Assembly (NCBI GenBank): GCA_964574335.1
Contig: CAZNNH010000152.1
Coordinates: forward strand, 1-15,268
Length of the DNA stretch: 15,268 nucleotides
Direction: 5' to 3'
Source: CAZNNH01 sp964574335
Lineage (GTDB): Bacteria > Acidobacteriota > Vicinamibacteria > Fen-336
This document shows positions 1 through 6,246 of the stretch, piece by piece (position 1 is the first letter of the stretch; every line of letters starts with the position of its first letter). Made by a program: the position numbers and the translations under genes. The notes beneath the pieces were generated by a model. It worked only from the letters and a program-made list of their open reading frames with translations. It was not told where the DNA came from and ran no database searches.

Positions 1-671
1 AGATCGCCCTGGGGTTGAAGCAGCTCACCGCGGATCCGTGGACGAGAGTCCAGCAGACGTATGCGGCAGGCGACGTGGTCACCGGCCGCGTCACCCGTCT
101 TGCGGAGTTCGGCGCGTTCGTGGAGCTGGAGCCAGGAGTGGAAGCCCTGGCGCACGTTTCCACGTTCGCTCCGACGAACCGGCCGGAGGGATGGCGGAGC
201 TCCGTCGGCCCCGGAAAGAGCGGATCGTTCGAGATCCTCAACGTCGACCTGGAGAAGAAGCGGATCGGCGTGGCGCTCGTTCCGGAGGGCTCGACGGCAC
301 GCGGGACGGCACGATCGCAGGTCGAGATGGTGCCGGGTGCGCGGCTGACGGGCAAGGTGGAGCGTCACGAGAGGTTCGGCGTGTTCGTGTTCCTCGCCCC
401 GGGGCGCACGGGTCTGATCCCGTCGAGTGAGACCGGCGTCACCAAGGAAGCGGATCTGGCGCGGGTCTTTCCCATCGGCGCCGACGTCGAGGTGGTCGTC
501 CTCGAGGTGGAGCCGTCGGGTCGCCGCATTCGTCTGAGCGCCAAGGCGGTCCGGGACGCGGAGGAAGCAGCGGAGGTGCGCGCCTACACCGAGCGCTCGG
601 ACGCGGCGCCGTCGGAGGGTTTCGGATCGCTCGCCGGCAAGCTCCGCGGCGCCCTCAAGCCGCGGGAGTAG
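1..671 (+). CDS. S1 RNA-binding domain protein, C-terminal part (5' end outside window)
   Basis: The reading frame is open to the left edge (first whole codon at base 3). It reads IALGLKQLTADPW, the linker that in ribosomal protein S1 and its relatives joins one S1 repeat to the next, so the TTG at 15 is probably not a start and the gene is cut by the window. Two S1 (OB-fold) repeats are visible, counting from base 15: residues about 18-90 (GDVVTGRVTRLAEFGAFVEL, then VEALAHVS) and about 105-180 (GARLTGKVERHERFGVFVFL, then TGLIPSSE). A short charged tail ends in GSLAGKLRGAL, similar to the end of S1 proteins. S1 repeats bind single-stranded RNA; the likely role is in translation or RNA handling. 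Whether this is rpsA itself or a shorter S1-like paralogue cannot be decided without the missing N-terminus. Confidence 0.88.
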   Translation, partial: IALGLKQLTADPWTRVQQTYAAGDVVTGRVTRLAEFGAFVELEPGVEALAHVSTFAPTNRPEGWRSSVGPGKSGSFEILNVDLEKKRIGVALVPEGSTARGTARSQVEMVPGARLTGKVERHERFGVFVFLAPGRTGLIPSSETGVTKEADLARVFPIGADVEVVVLEVEPSGRRIRLSAKAVRDAEEAAEVRAYTERSDAAPSEGFGSLAGKLRGALKPRE

Positions 672-697
672 TCAGGCACGGGCCGTCCCAGGGGACG
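642..697. terminator. Hairpins at the 3' end of the S1 gene
   Basis: A near-perfect stem is formed by CTCCGCGGC (642-650) and GCCGCGGGAG (659-668) with one bulged base and an 8 nt loop, directly before the stop codon. A second small stem, CGTCCC/GGGACG, lies at 684-697. Neither is followed by a T tract, so intrinsic termination is only a possibility. Confidence 0.25.
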
Positions 698-971
698 AGC
701 GGACGCTCTCCAGCGCCGTCGAAGCCCAAACCAGCGCACGTGCGAGGGACCGGGTTGACGCTGAAGCCGCCCTCGTCTTGCCTACCTCCGCACGCCTCCG
801 GTTCGCGCCCAGCCGGGCTTCGCCTTCGAGCTTCAGTTCACGGGCGTCCCCGACAACGACAGTAAACGCCCCCCGCGCCGCTTCGCCCACATCGACCAGG
901 CCCGTCGAGGCGGCCCAGCTCTCCAGCGCGAAAGCGCCGATGGTCGCAGCACTTACAATCAAGATGTCCAT
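672..971 (-). CDS. Possible small hypothetical protein (99 aa)
   Basis: This is an open frame on the minus strand starting at ATG 971. The product begins with a hydrophobic stretch (MDILIVSAATIGAFALESWA) that could be a signal anchor or one membrane helix, followed by an acidic/basic soluble part and an Arg/Ala/Ser-rich C-terminus. I do not recognise a family. Third codon positions are GC-rich but less extreme than in neighbouring genes, and no convincing ribosome binding site precedes the ATG. It is convergent with the S1 gene and divergent from the TetR-type regulator, a position where a regulated target could sit. It may equally be a chance frame in a non-coding stretch. The same frame stays open further upstream to 1232, across the regulator promoter, and I discount that extension. 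Confidence 0.33.
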   Translation of the reverse strand: MDILIVSAATIGAFALESWAASTGLVDVGEAARGAFTVVVGDARELKLEGEARLGANRRRAEVGKTRAASASTRSLARALVWASTALESVRSSPGTARA

Positions 972-1050
972 GGCAGGACCTGTGGGGGGGGGGCCGAGCC
1001 CCTCGGAGCGTTGCTGGCCTGCAGCGGCTGGTTGCATTGTTGCCTCCGTT

Positions 1051-1080
1051 GCCGAGCCGCAGTCCATTCCTGGACTCGGC
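1051..1080. repeat. Imperfect inverted repeat upstream of the TetR-type gene
   Basis: AGTCCA (1061-1066) and TGGACT (1071-1076) form a perfect 6 bp stem around TTCC. The stem is continued outward by GCCGAG (1051-1056) and CTCGGC (1075-1080), with about five extra bases on the left side. It overlaps the proposed -35 box, so it could be a second protein-binding site or a transcript hairpin of the minus-strand side. Confidence 0.4.
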
Positions 1081-1099
1081 GGAGTAACGACGTTATATG
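1071..1099 (+). promoter_or_regulatory. Candidate promoter of the TetR-type regulator
   Basis: A -35-like TGGACT (1071-1076, 4 of 6 to TTGACA) and a -10-like TATATG (1094-1099, 4 of 6) are separated by 17 bp. This is an AT-rich island in a GC-rich context. The predicted start of transcription, near 1106, falls inside the inverted repeat at 1103-1121. Confidence 0.4.
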
Positions 1100-1102
1100 A
1101 TT

Positions 1103-1121
1103 GGCATAACACCGTTGTGCC
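1103..1121. promoter_or_regulatory. Candidate operator of the TetR-type regulator
   Basis: GGCATAAC (1103-1110) and GTTGTGCC (1114-1121) form an inverted repeat with 7 of 8 positions paired around a 3 bp centre. The 19 bp length, dyad symmetry and position between the -10 box and the start codon are typical of operators of autorepressing TetR-family proteins. That this particular protein binds it is inference. Confidence 0.5.
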
Positions 1122-1144
1122 GTCAACCCGGAGCTTGGGGAAAT

Positions 1145-1741
1145 ATGGCCACGACCCGCCGAACCGCCACCGCTGACCGCCTGAAACAGGCCGCCATGCA
1201 GCTCTTTCTGGAGCGTGGCTATGGGGGCACAACCATCGCCGACATCGAGGCGGGGGCGGGACTGGCGCCGCGATCGGGTACCTTCTACCGCCACTTCAAG
1301 AGCAAGGAAGCGTTGCTGGTGGCCATCGGCGAGGAGGTCATCGAGCGGCCGGGGGAGGTGCTCACGGAGACCACGCTGTCGCTGGGCGATACCCGCGCAG
1401 AGCTGGTGTTGATCGCTCGGGGGTATCAGCAGGCGGCCGAACGCCAGGCGCCACTGCGGGCCCTGATCGCCGAGACTGCGAGCTTGCCTGGCATCCAGGC
1501 GCTGGTGGCGGAGGTCGAGAGGGAGCTGGTGGAGCGGCTCGGGCGCTGGCTGGCGCTGAAGCCCGCAACACAGAAGATGGATGCTGCGGAACAGTGCGCC
1601 CTGTTCATCCAGATCATCGGCGGCTGGCTGTTCTGGATGAGCAAGCAGGGGACACCGGCGTTCCCACCCGAGCTGGACAGCCAGAGGATGCTGGACCTGT
1701 GGGCGGACCGGTGGGCCACGGTGCTGGACAAGGCTCCGTGA
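1145..1741 (+). CDS. TetR/AcrR-family transcriptional regulator
   Basis: The 198-residue protein has the usual TetR layout. The N-terminal helix-turn-helix occupies residues about 10-57: ADRLKQAAMQLFLERGYGGT, then TIADIEAGAGLAPRSGTFYRHFKSKEALL with the characteristic G-x-Y/F-x-HF-x-x-K-x-x-L ending. A variable ligand-binding helical domain follows. The ATG at 1145 is chosen because it immediately precedes the conserved domain and has a GGGG four bases upstream; an in-frame upstream start (1097) would lie inside the proposed promoter. Such proteins are usually dimeric repressors released by a small molecule, often controlling an adjacent or divergent gene. The only divergent candidate is the doubtful ORF at 971-672, so autoregulation or a distant target is more likely. 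The ligand cannot be inferred. Confidence 0.9.
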   Translation: MATTRRTATADRLKQAAMQLFLERGYGGTTIADIEAGAGLAPRSGTFYRHFKSKEALLVAIGEEVIERPGEVLTETTLSLGDTRAELVLIARGYQQAAERQAPLRALIAETASLPGIQALVAEVERELVERLGRWLALKPATQKMDAAEQCALFIQIIGGWLFWMSKQGTPAFPPELDSQRMLDLWADRWATVLDKAP

Positions 1742-1751
1742 TGGGGGGACG

Positions 1752-1777
1752 GCTCGGCAACCCGGCCGCGGCCGAGC
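1752..1777. terminator. Possible bidirectional hairpin between convergent genes
   Basis: GCTCGGC (1752-1758) and GCCGAGC (1771-1777) form a perfect 7 bp stem with a 12 nt GC-rich loop, between the TetR-type gene stop and the end of the convergent heptad-repeat gene. There is no T tract. Confidence 0.3.
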
Positions 1778-1822
1778 GCTCCCGCGTCGAGGTCTTCAAA
1801 CGCCCGGAGGCAGGACTTCGAG

Positions 1823-2743
1823 TCAGCGCGGAGGCGCAGGGGCGAGGTCCGTGAGGCCGGTGTCCTTCGCCAGGGCCTCGCCGAGCCGGCGATCGTTGAC
1901 CTGGGCCATCCGGAAGCCGCGAATGCCGTAGAAGACGATCGCGCAGCTCCCCAGGACGAGGGTCGCGTCGAACACGCTCCAGATCGAAAGCCCGAAGTAT
2001 CGGAACAGCGTGAGACCGAGAGCGAGGAAGGCCAGGCCGGTCCGGATCATGGCCAGGTAGGTACGGCCCCGCGCCAGCTCGGTCCTCTGCAGGGAGAGCC
2101 GCGTCCGCGTTGCGGCACGGAGGGTACGGTTCGTCGCCAGGTCATTCCGCCCCTGAGCGAGGCTGGTTCGGCGCTGCGACAGCTCCGTACGCTGCCCGGC
2201 GAGATCCGTCCGGTGCTTCGCCCAGTCGGTGCGCTGACCGGCAAGGTCGGTGCGGCGCCTGGCCAGGTCCGTACGCTGGCCCGCGAGATCGGTGCGATGG
2301 CTCGCGAGGTCCGTCCGCCGATCGGCGAGCTGCGTCCGGTTCTTGGCGAGGTCGGTCCTGGTGACGGAGAGCGTCGTGCGCCGGCGGGCCAGCTCCGTCC
2401 TGTGCAGCGCGAATCCGGTTCGATCCTCGGCCATGGCCGTGCGCTCGCGCGCCAGGTCCGTGCGAACGTGGGCCAACTCCGTGCTGCGGGTCGAGAAACG
2501 CGTCTGGGCCCGCGTCAGCGACGTGCGCTCGCGCGCCATGGCGGTCTGGTCCTCGCTGTACTTCGCCGTCCGCGACGAGAACATGAGCAGGTTCGAGGTG
2601 GTGTCGGTGCGGCGCCGGGCGAGGTCGTTCTGCTCCTCGATCAACCCGACCTGCCTCTCCCCGGACTCCGCGGTGCGATCGATGGAGGCCCTGATCGCCT
2701 CGAGCGTCTCCATGCGCTGCTTGTCGACCTTTGTCTGGGCCAT
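1823..2743 (-). CDS. Heptad-repeat (RTxLAxx) membrane protein with C-terminal DUF202-like domain
   Basis: The 306-residue protein starts at ATG 2743, with GGGAGG six bases upstream. After a charged helical N-terminus (1-60), residues 66-235 form an uninterrupted seven-residue repeat of consensus R-T-[DE]-L-A-x-x. Thr occupies every seventh position from 67 to 235 (25 positions, one replaced by Asn at 200), and Arg precedes it in almost all. The last units, RTYLAMIRTGLAFLALGLTL, match the DUF202/YidH signature (RTxLAWxRTGLAxxxLG) and pass into one hydrophobic helix (about 236-252) and a second (about 257-275). The N-terminal repeat is therefore in phase with, and looks like an expansion of, the DUF202 motif. 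The likely form is a long helical rod or coiled coil anchored in the inner membrane. It is the second gene after the kinase-like gene (25 bp gap). The function is unknown. Confidence 0.85.
   Translation of the reverse strand: MAQTKVDKQRMETLEAIRASIDRTAESGERQVGLIEEQNDLARRRTDTTSNLLMFSSRTAKYSEDQTAMARERTSLTRAQTRFSTRSTELAHVRTDLARERTAMAEDRTGFALHRTELARRRTTLSVTRTDLAKNRTQLADRRTDLASHRTDLAGQRTDLARRRTDLAGQRTDWAKHRTDLAGQRTELSQRRTSLAQGRNDLATNRTLRAATRTRLSLQRTELARGRTYLAMIRTGLAFLALGLTLFRYFGLSIWSVFDATLVLGSCAIVFYGIRGFRMAQVNDRRLGEALAKDTGLTDLAPAPPR
2039..2548 (-). repeat. About 24 tandem 21-bp units encoding RTxLAxx heptads
   Basis: The DNA is periodic at 21 bp without a frame break across about 510 bp. The units are diverged at nucleotide level, but some neighbours are nearly identical (the RTDLAGQ and RTDLARR units around residues 150-186), which suggests recent duplication in the centre and older units at both edges. 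Confidence 0.85.
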
Positions 2744-2768
2744 CGTGAACCTCCCGGTCTAGGCCGCG

Positions 2769-3587
2769 CTAGGCCATCATGTCGAAGGGCTCGGCGTAGC
2801 CTTCCTGGTACTGGACGTCCGTCACCCCTGCCACCGCCGCTGCGACCTCGAGCACGACGTCGCGCACGGAGTCCTCGAGGTAGGCGCCCGTGAGCACCAC
2901 CTGCCCGTCCTTGGCTACCGCATCGACCTCGATCTCGGACGTGCGCGGGTCGATGACGAGCGCCGCCAGCACGCGCGCCCCGGTGTGACGATTCCGCAGC
3001 ATTGCCAAGGACTCTTCCGTGGATGTGAACTCCTCCTGCCCCGCGGTGTGCATCAGGATCGAGCACGCCGTGTTGAACGAGACGTGATCGAGGTTGATCG
3101 ACAGATCGAACAGCTCCGGATCGCGCAGGCTGCGGCCGTACATGAAGCGGGTCCAGCGTCGGCGGTCCTCGTCCACCTGGCGGATCCGCTCGCGGGCTTG
3201 CTCTTCACTGAGCTCCTCACGATCCCTGAGCAGCGCCACCCGACGCTCCACCGGAGCGAGGATGCGGACGCGGAGGGCGTGCGGAATGCCCTGCAGAAGC
3301 AAGTGCCCCGAGTACCCGAAGTACGCCACGTCTCCCTGCATCGCGTAGTCGAGCAACGCCATCAGCGTGAGGATCTTGTAGGGTCGCCGCAGGGCGGCGA
3401 ACTTCCCGTAGTCCTGCACGGCCGTCTCGATGCTCTCGGTGATCCTGGCGGCCAGCTCACCGTGGGCGTTGACCGCGGTGACGAGGTCCTCACGGGTCAG
3501 GCAGCGCCAGCCTGTCTTCTCCGAGAGACACCGGGAGATGAACACGCCTCCCGAGAAAGAGCCTCGCGATATCAACAGCAGAGCCAT
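2769..3587 (-). CDS. Cytidylate-kinase-like protein with C-terminal BON domain
   Basis: The protein has 272 residues from ATG 3587, with GGGGTGA five bases upstream; a GTG at 3596 is the alternative. The N-terminus (ALLLISRGSFSGGVFISRCL) resembles the nucleotide-binding start of the cytidylate-kinase-like family, in which SR..GSGG replaces the classical P-loop. Here the Gly-rich loop is RGSFSGG, without the usual Lys. A helical LID-like stretch with many Arg (about 128-155) and DLSINLDHVSFNTA (161-174) match the family's DLxIN segment. Residues about 203-262 (EIEVDAVAKDGQVVLTGAYL, then VRDVVLEVAAAVAGVTDVQY) have the pattern of a BON domain, often associated with membranes or stress proteins. 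Kinase activity is uncertain. It lies directly upstream of the heptad-repeat gene and is probably cotranscribed with it. Confidence 0.75.
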   Translation of the reverse strand: MALLLISRGSFSGGVFISRCLSEKTGWRCLTREDLVTAVNAHGELAARITESIETAVQDYGKFAALRRPYKILTLMALLDYAMQGDVAYFGYSGHLLLQGIPHALRVRILAPVERRVALLRDREELSEEQARERIRQVDEDRRRWTRFMYGRSLRDPELFDLSINLDHVSFNTACSILMHTAGQEEFTSTEESLAMLRNRHTGARVLAALVIDPRTSEIEVDAVAKDGQVVLTGAYLEDSVRDVVLEVAAAVAGVTDVQYQEGYAEPFDMMA

Positions 3588-3601
3588 GGCGGTCACCCCG
3601 T

Positions 3602-3642
3602 GCGCTGATTCGGTGCCAGAGTGGGCAAGGTGGCGCTGATTC
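3602..3642. repeat. Pair of 10-bp direct repeats upstream of the kinase-like operon
   Basis: GCGCTGATTC occurs at 3602-3611 and again at 3633-3642, 31 bp apart, close to three helical turns. The second copy overlaps the proposed -10 box and the first lies just upstream of the ribosome binding site, so they could be two contacts of one regulator. Confidence 0.5.
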
Positions 3643-3667
3643 TACCGGAGGGACACGAGGGTGGCGA
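3639..3667 (-). promoter_or_regulatory. Candidate promoter of the kinase-like/heptad-repeat operon
   Basis: On the minus strand, TCGCCA (3667-3662, 4 of 6 to TTGACA) and TAGAAT (3644-3639, 5 of 6 to TATAAT) are separated by 17 bp, about 50 bp upstream of the start codon. Confidence 0.4.
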
Positions 3668-3760
3668 CCGCGGGCGTGCTGGGGGGCGGGACCACCGCGG
3701 GGCGCAAGAAACCCGCGCGCCGGAAGACGGGGAAGTCACAGCCGCACCCCAGCCGACACC

Positions 3761-3801
3761 CCGCGGGCAAGCGCCCTACAGAACGTCCCGTCTGCCCGCG
3801 G
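3761..3801 (-). terminator. Inverted repeat directly after pckA
   Basis: CCGCGGGCA (3761-3769) and TGCCCGCGG (3793-3801) are perfect 9 bp arms with a 23 nt loop, and the stem abuts the pckA stop codon. This suits a transcription end or mRNA 3' stabiliser. No T run follows on the minus strand. Confidence 0.45.
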
Positions 3802-5382
3802 TCAGGACCGACCCGGCGCCGCCGCCTTGACCTCGTCGTCCACGCCCTCTGCGTTCTCGGCGAAGTTCTTGGCGAAGAGGCCGGCCAGCGTGTCGGCCTT
3901 GGCGTCGTAGGCCTTCTTGTCGGCCCAGGTGTCCCGGGGGGTCAGCAGCTCCCGGGGCACGTCGGGCACCTCGCGAGGCACCAGCACCTTGAAGACCGGG
4001 TCGGGCACCAGCTCGACTCCCTCCAGCCGGCCCGCCAGGATGGCCCGGACCATGGCTCGCGTGTGGGGGATCTTGATGCGGTAGCCGGTACCGTAGGGTC
4101 CGCCCGTCCAGCCGGTGTTGACCAGCCAGCAGTCACTCTTGTGGCGGGCGATCTTCTCGCCCAGCAGGTCGGAGTAGACCCTCGGCGGCAGCGCCATGAA
4201 GGGGGCTCCGAAGCAGGCGCTGAAGGTGGCGCTGGGCTCGGTGACCCCGCGTTCGGTTCCCGCCACCTTGGCCGTGTAGCCGGAGATGAAGTGGTACATG
4301 GCCTGGGCCGGCGTCAGCTTGGCGAGCGGTGGCAGCACACCGAAGGCATCGGCCGTCAGCAGGATGATGTTCTTCGGGTGGGGACCGCGGCCGTCGGCAA
4401 CGATGTTGGGAAGGTGGGTGATCGGGTAGCTGGCCCGGGTGTTCTCGGTCATGGTGGCGTCGGCCAGGTCCACTCGCCGATCGTCCATGCGCAGCGCCAC
4501 GTTCTCCAGGATGGTCCCGAAGCGACGGGTGGTGGCGTAGATCTCGGGCTCCGCCTGGGGGTCGAGGCGGATCACCTTGGCGTAGCAGCCACCCTCGAAG
4601 TTGAAGATGCCGCGCTCGCTCCAGCCGTGCTCGTCGTCGCCGATCATGGCCCGGTCGGGGTCCGAGGAGAGGGTGGTCTTCCCGGTCCCCGACAGCCCGA
4701 AGAACAGCGCCGTGTCCCCGTCCGCCCCCTGGTTGGCCGAGCAGTGCATGCCCAGCACTCCCCGCTGCGGCAGCAGGTAGTTCATCACCGTGAAGATCGA
4801 CTTCTTGATCTCGCCGGCGTAGCCGGTGCCGCCGATGATGACCAGGCCCCGGCCGAAGTGGAGGATGATGAAGGCCTCGCTGTTGGTCCCGTCCAGCTCC
4901 GGGATGGCGTGGAAGCCCGGGCAGTGCAGGACGGTGAACTCGGGAACGAAACCCTCGAGCACCGCCCGGTCGAGCACCCGGATGAACATGTTGCGGGCGA
5001 ACATGCTGTGCCAGGCGGTCTCGGTGATCACGCGGACTCGGAGCCGACACTCCTTATCGGCGCCGGCGTACGCGTCCTGCACGTAGACGTCACGCCCCTG
5101 CAGATAGGCGAGCAGGCGGGCCTTCAGGAGCTGGAATCGCTGCTCGTCAATCCCCTTGTTGTGCTTGCCCCACCAGACCCGCTGGCGACTGCTGGCCTCC
5201 TCGACCACGAACTTGTCGTTGGCGGACCGGCCCGTGTACTGCCCGGTCCGGGTGGCCAGCGGGCCCAGGTGGCAGAGGTGCCCCTCGTGGTTTCGAATCG
5301 CCCGCTCGACCAGGGCGGGCGTGGACAGGTTGTGGTAGACGCGGTCGACGTTGGTGACCCCAATCTCCTCAAGGTTCAGCAC
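3802..5382 (-). CDS. pckA: Phosphoenolpyruvate carboxykinase (ATP)
   Basis: The 526-residue protein is the full length usual for the ATP-dependent family. It converts oxaloacetate plus ATP to PEP, ADP and CO2 in the cytosol, the first committed step of gluconeogenesis. Visible motifs are the P-loop GLSGTGKTT (229-237), GDDEHGW (248-254) with metal-binding acids, FNFEGGCYAK (260-269), ENTRASYP (313-320) and an N-terminal substrate region with RTGQYTGRSANDKF (45-58). The start is GTG 5382, preceded by AAGGAGG four bases upstream. All key residues seem present and there is no frameshift. It lies near, but on the opposite strand to, the biotin ligase-oadGAB cluster, which also acts on oxaloacetate-type substrates. 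A TATCAT (minus strand, 5471-5466) upstream could be a -10 box, but I see no good -35. Confidence 0.97.
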   Translation of the reverse strand: MLNLEEIGVTNVDRVYHNLSTPALVERAIRNHEGHLCHLGPLATRTGQYTGRSANDKFVVEEASSRQRVWWGKHNKGIDEQRFQLLKARLLAYLQGRDVYVQDAYAGADKECRLRVRVITETAWHSMFARNMFIRVLDRAVLEGFVPEFTVLHCPGFHAIPELDGTNSEAFIILHFGRGLVIIGGTGYAGEIKKSIFTVMNYLLPQRGVLGMHCSANQGADGDTALFFGLSGTGKTTLSSDPDRAMIGDDEHGWSERGIFNFEGGCYAKVIRLDPQAEPEIYATTRRFGTILENVALRMDDRRVDLADATMTENTRASYPITHLPNIVADGRGPHPKNIILLTADAFGVLPPLAKLTPAQAMYHFISGYTAKVAGTERGVTEPSATFSACFGAPFMALPPRVYSDLLGEKIARHKSDCWLVNTGWTGGPYGTGYRIKIPHTRAMVRAILAGRLEGVELVPDPVFKVLVPREVPDVPRELLTPRDTWADKKAYDAKADTLAGLFAKNFAENAEGVDDEVKAAAPGRS

Positions 5383-5479
5383 GGAGCCTCCTTCCGCGGG
5401 ATGCTCTGACGTGGCAGCCAGAGCCCGTTGGCCGGGCCACCTCCTGCGCGCCCGGCCCAGTCGAGATGATACTCCCCGC

Positions 5480-5496
5480 CCGGTCGGGGGGACCGG
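5480..5496 (-). terminator. Hairpin between the RsbRD-like gene and pckA
   Basis: CCGGTC (5480-5485) and GACCGG (5491-5496) form a perfect 6 bp stem with a 5-base loop, about 30 bp after the stop of the upstream minus-strand gene. It may end that transcript or act as an operator for pckA. There is no T tract. Confidence 0.3.
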
Positions 5497-5524
5497 CAGA
5501 AACGCCCCGGTCAGCCGTCCCCGG

Positions 5525-6127
5525 CTATCCGCCCGGCGCTGGTGCCGCCTGCCTGGCCAGGGCGACGTAGGTCCGGGACAAGGCGTCCTTGGCCAGGCTC
5601 ATCAGGCCCCTCACCAGCCCCAGCGCGCCAACCAGCTCGTCCGACGCCACCGAAGCGAGGATCCTTCGCCACAGCGCCTCCTCGATGACGTTGAGGGAGG
5701 TCTGGACCTCGAGGAGGTCGTAGCCGGCGGCGAAGCGCTCGTGGGCGATCCGCGTGGTGTGATCGATGATGGGGTCGGCGCGGCCGCAAACCAGGCTATC
5801 GAGGGTGACGTCGAGCAGGGCGGTCAGCCGCTGGCGCATCGCGGGCAGGCCGTCCTTCTCGTAGTGCTCCAGCCTGGCCTGGCGCATGCTCGCCTTGGCT
5901 TCGGTGACCAGTTGCTCCGCCCGTTCACGGAGGGCCTTCGCCAGCTCGGCGGCGAAGCCCGGAGGCGAGGGCTGGGCCAGGCTTCGCACCGATCCGCCGG
6001 AGGCCTCGGTCGGGGTGGTGCGCGCGCCAACGGAGAGGCCCGGTGACGTGACAGGCCGGGGATGGCCCACCTCTGATCGGGCCCGACGACGCCGGCGCCG
6101 GGCCCGCCCCCGTGTTGCGGAAACCAT
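5525..6127 (-). CDS. Helical protein resembling RsbRD-type N-terminal sensor domain
   Basis: The protein has 200 residues if started at ATG 6127. The first 50 or so residues are Arg/Pro/Ser-rich and look poorly conserved; a GTG at 5989, with GGCGGA upstream, would give a 154-residue product and may be the true start. The rest is predicted helical: ELAKALRERAEQLVTEAKAS (61-80), then DGLPAMRQRLTALLDVTLDS and ERFAAGYDLLEVQTSLNVIE followed by EALWRRIL. This is the pattern I associate with RsbRD_N-like domains (R-x-x-x-G-x-x-L-x-E-x-x-x-x-x-x-x-x-E-x-x-W), which sit in stress-signalling and kinase proteins. No kinase, STAS or other output domain is attached. It is upstream of pckA on the same strand and divergent from the biotin ligase gene. 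The family assignment is from memory and tentative. Confidence 0.6.
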   Translation of the reverse strand: MVSATRGRARRRRRRARSEVGHPRPVTSPGLSVGARTTPTEASGGSVRSLAQPSPPGFAAELAKALRERAEQLVTEAKASMRQARLEHYEKDGLPAMRQRLTALLDVTLDSLVCGRADPIIDHTTRIAHERFAAGYDLLEVQTSLNVIEEALWRRILASVASDELVGALGLVRGLMSLAKDALSRTYVALARQAAPAPGG

Positions 6128-6234
6128 GTTCTTCGTCGTGGCCCTTCGGGCCGCCGCATGGTCGCACATTCGGTGGCGGGAGGCACGCCGCCGGGCGACC
6201 GCTCGTCGCGCCGAGACTCGGGCGTCGCTGGGTG

Positions 6235-6240
6235 TAGAGT
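6235..6240 (+). promoter_or_regulatory. Candidate -10 box giving a leaderless biotin-ligase mRNA
   Basis: TAGAGT (TAnnnT type) ends six bases before the GTG start at 6247 and no Shine-Dalgarno sequence is present. Transcription would begin at or next to the start codon. No clear -35 is visible. Confidence 0.35.
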
Positions 6241-6246
6241 AGCCCG

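Noticed and set aside
2039..2548. 21-bp periodic DNA as a CRISPR-like or minisatellite array
   Set aside because: There are no spacers of constant length and units are diverged mainly at synonymous or variable residues. The repeat is explained by the encoded heptads.
2213..2893. Plus-strand frame with regular repeats
   Set aside because: The periodicity is a mirror of the 21 bp heptad units. The minus-strand frame gives RTxLAxx and a membrane domain, has a good ribosome binding site and is in an operon.
3661..3800. Short gene in the gap between the kinase-like gene and pckA
   Set aside because: The GTG frame at 3661 has a weak ribosome binding site, runs into pckA antisense, and the peptide is low-complexity. 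I see only control and termination signals here.
3661..5409. Long plus-strand open frame of about 580 codons
   Set aside because: It runs antisense through nearly all of pckA, whose motifs are complete on the minus strand. Long shadow frames are normal at this GC content.
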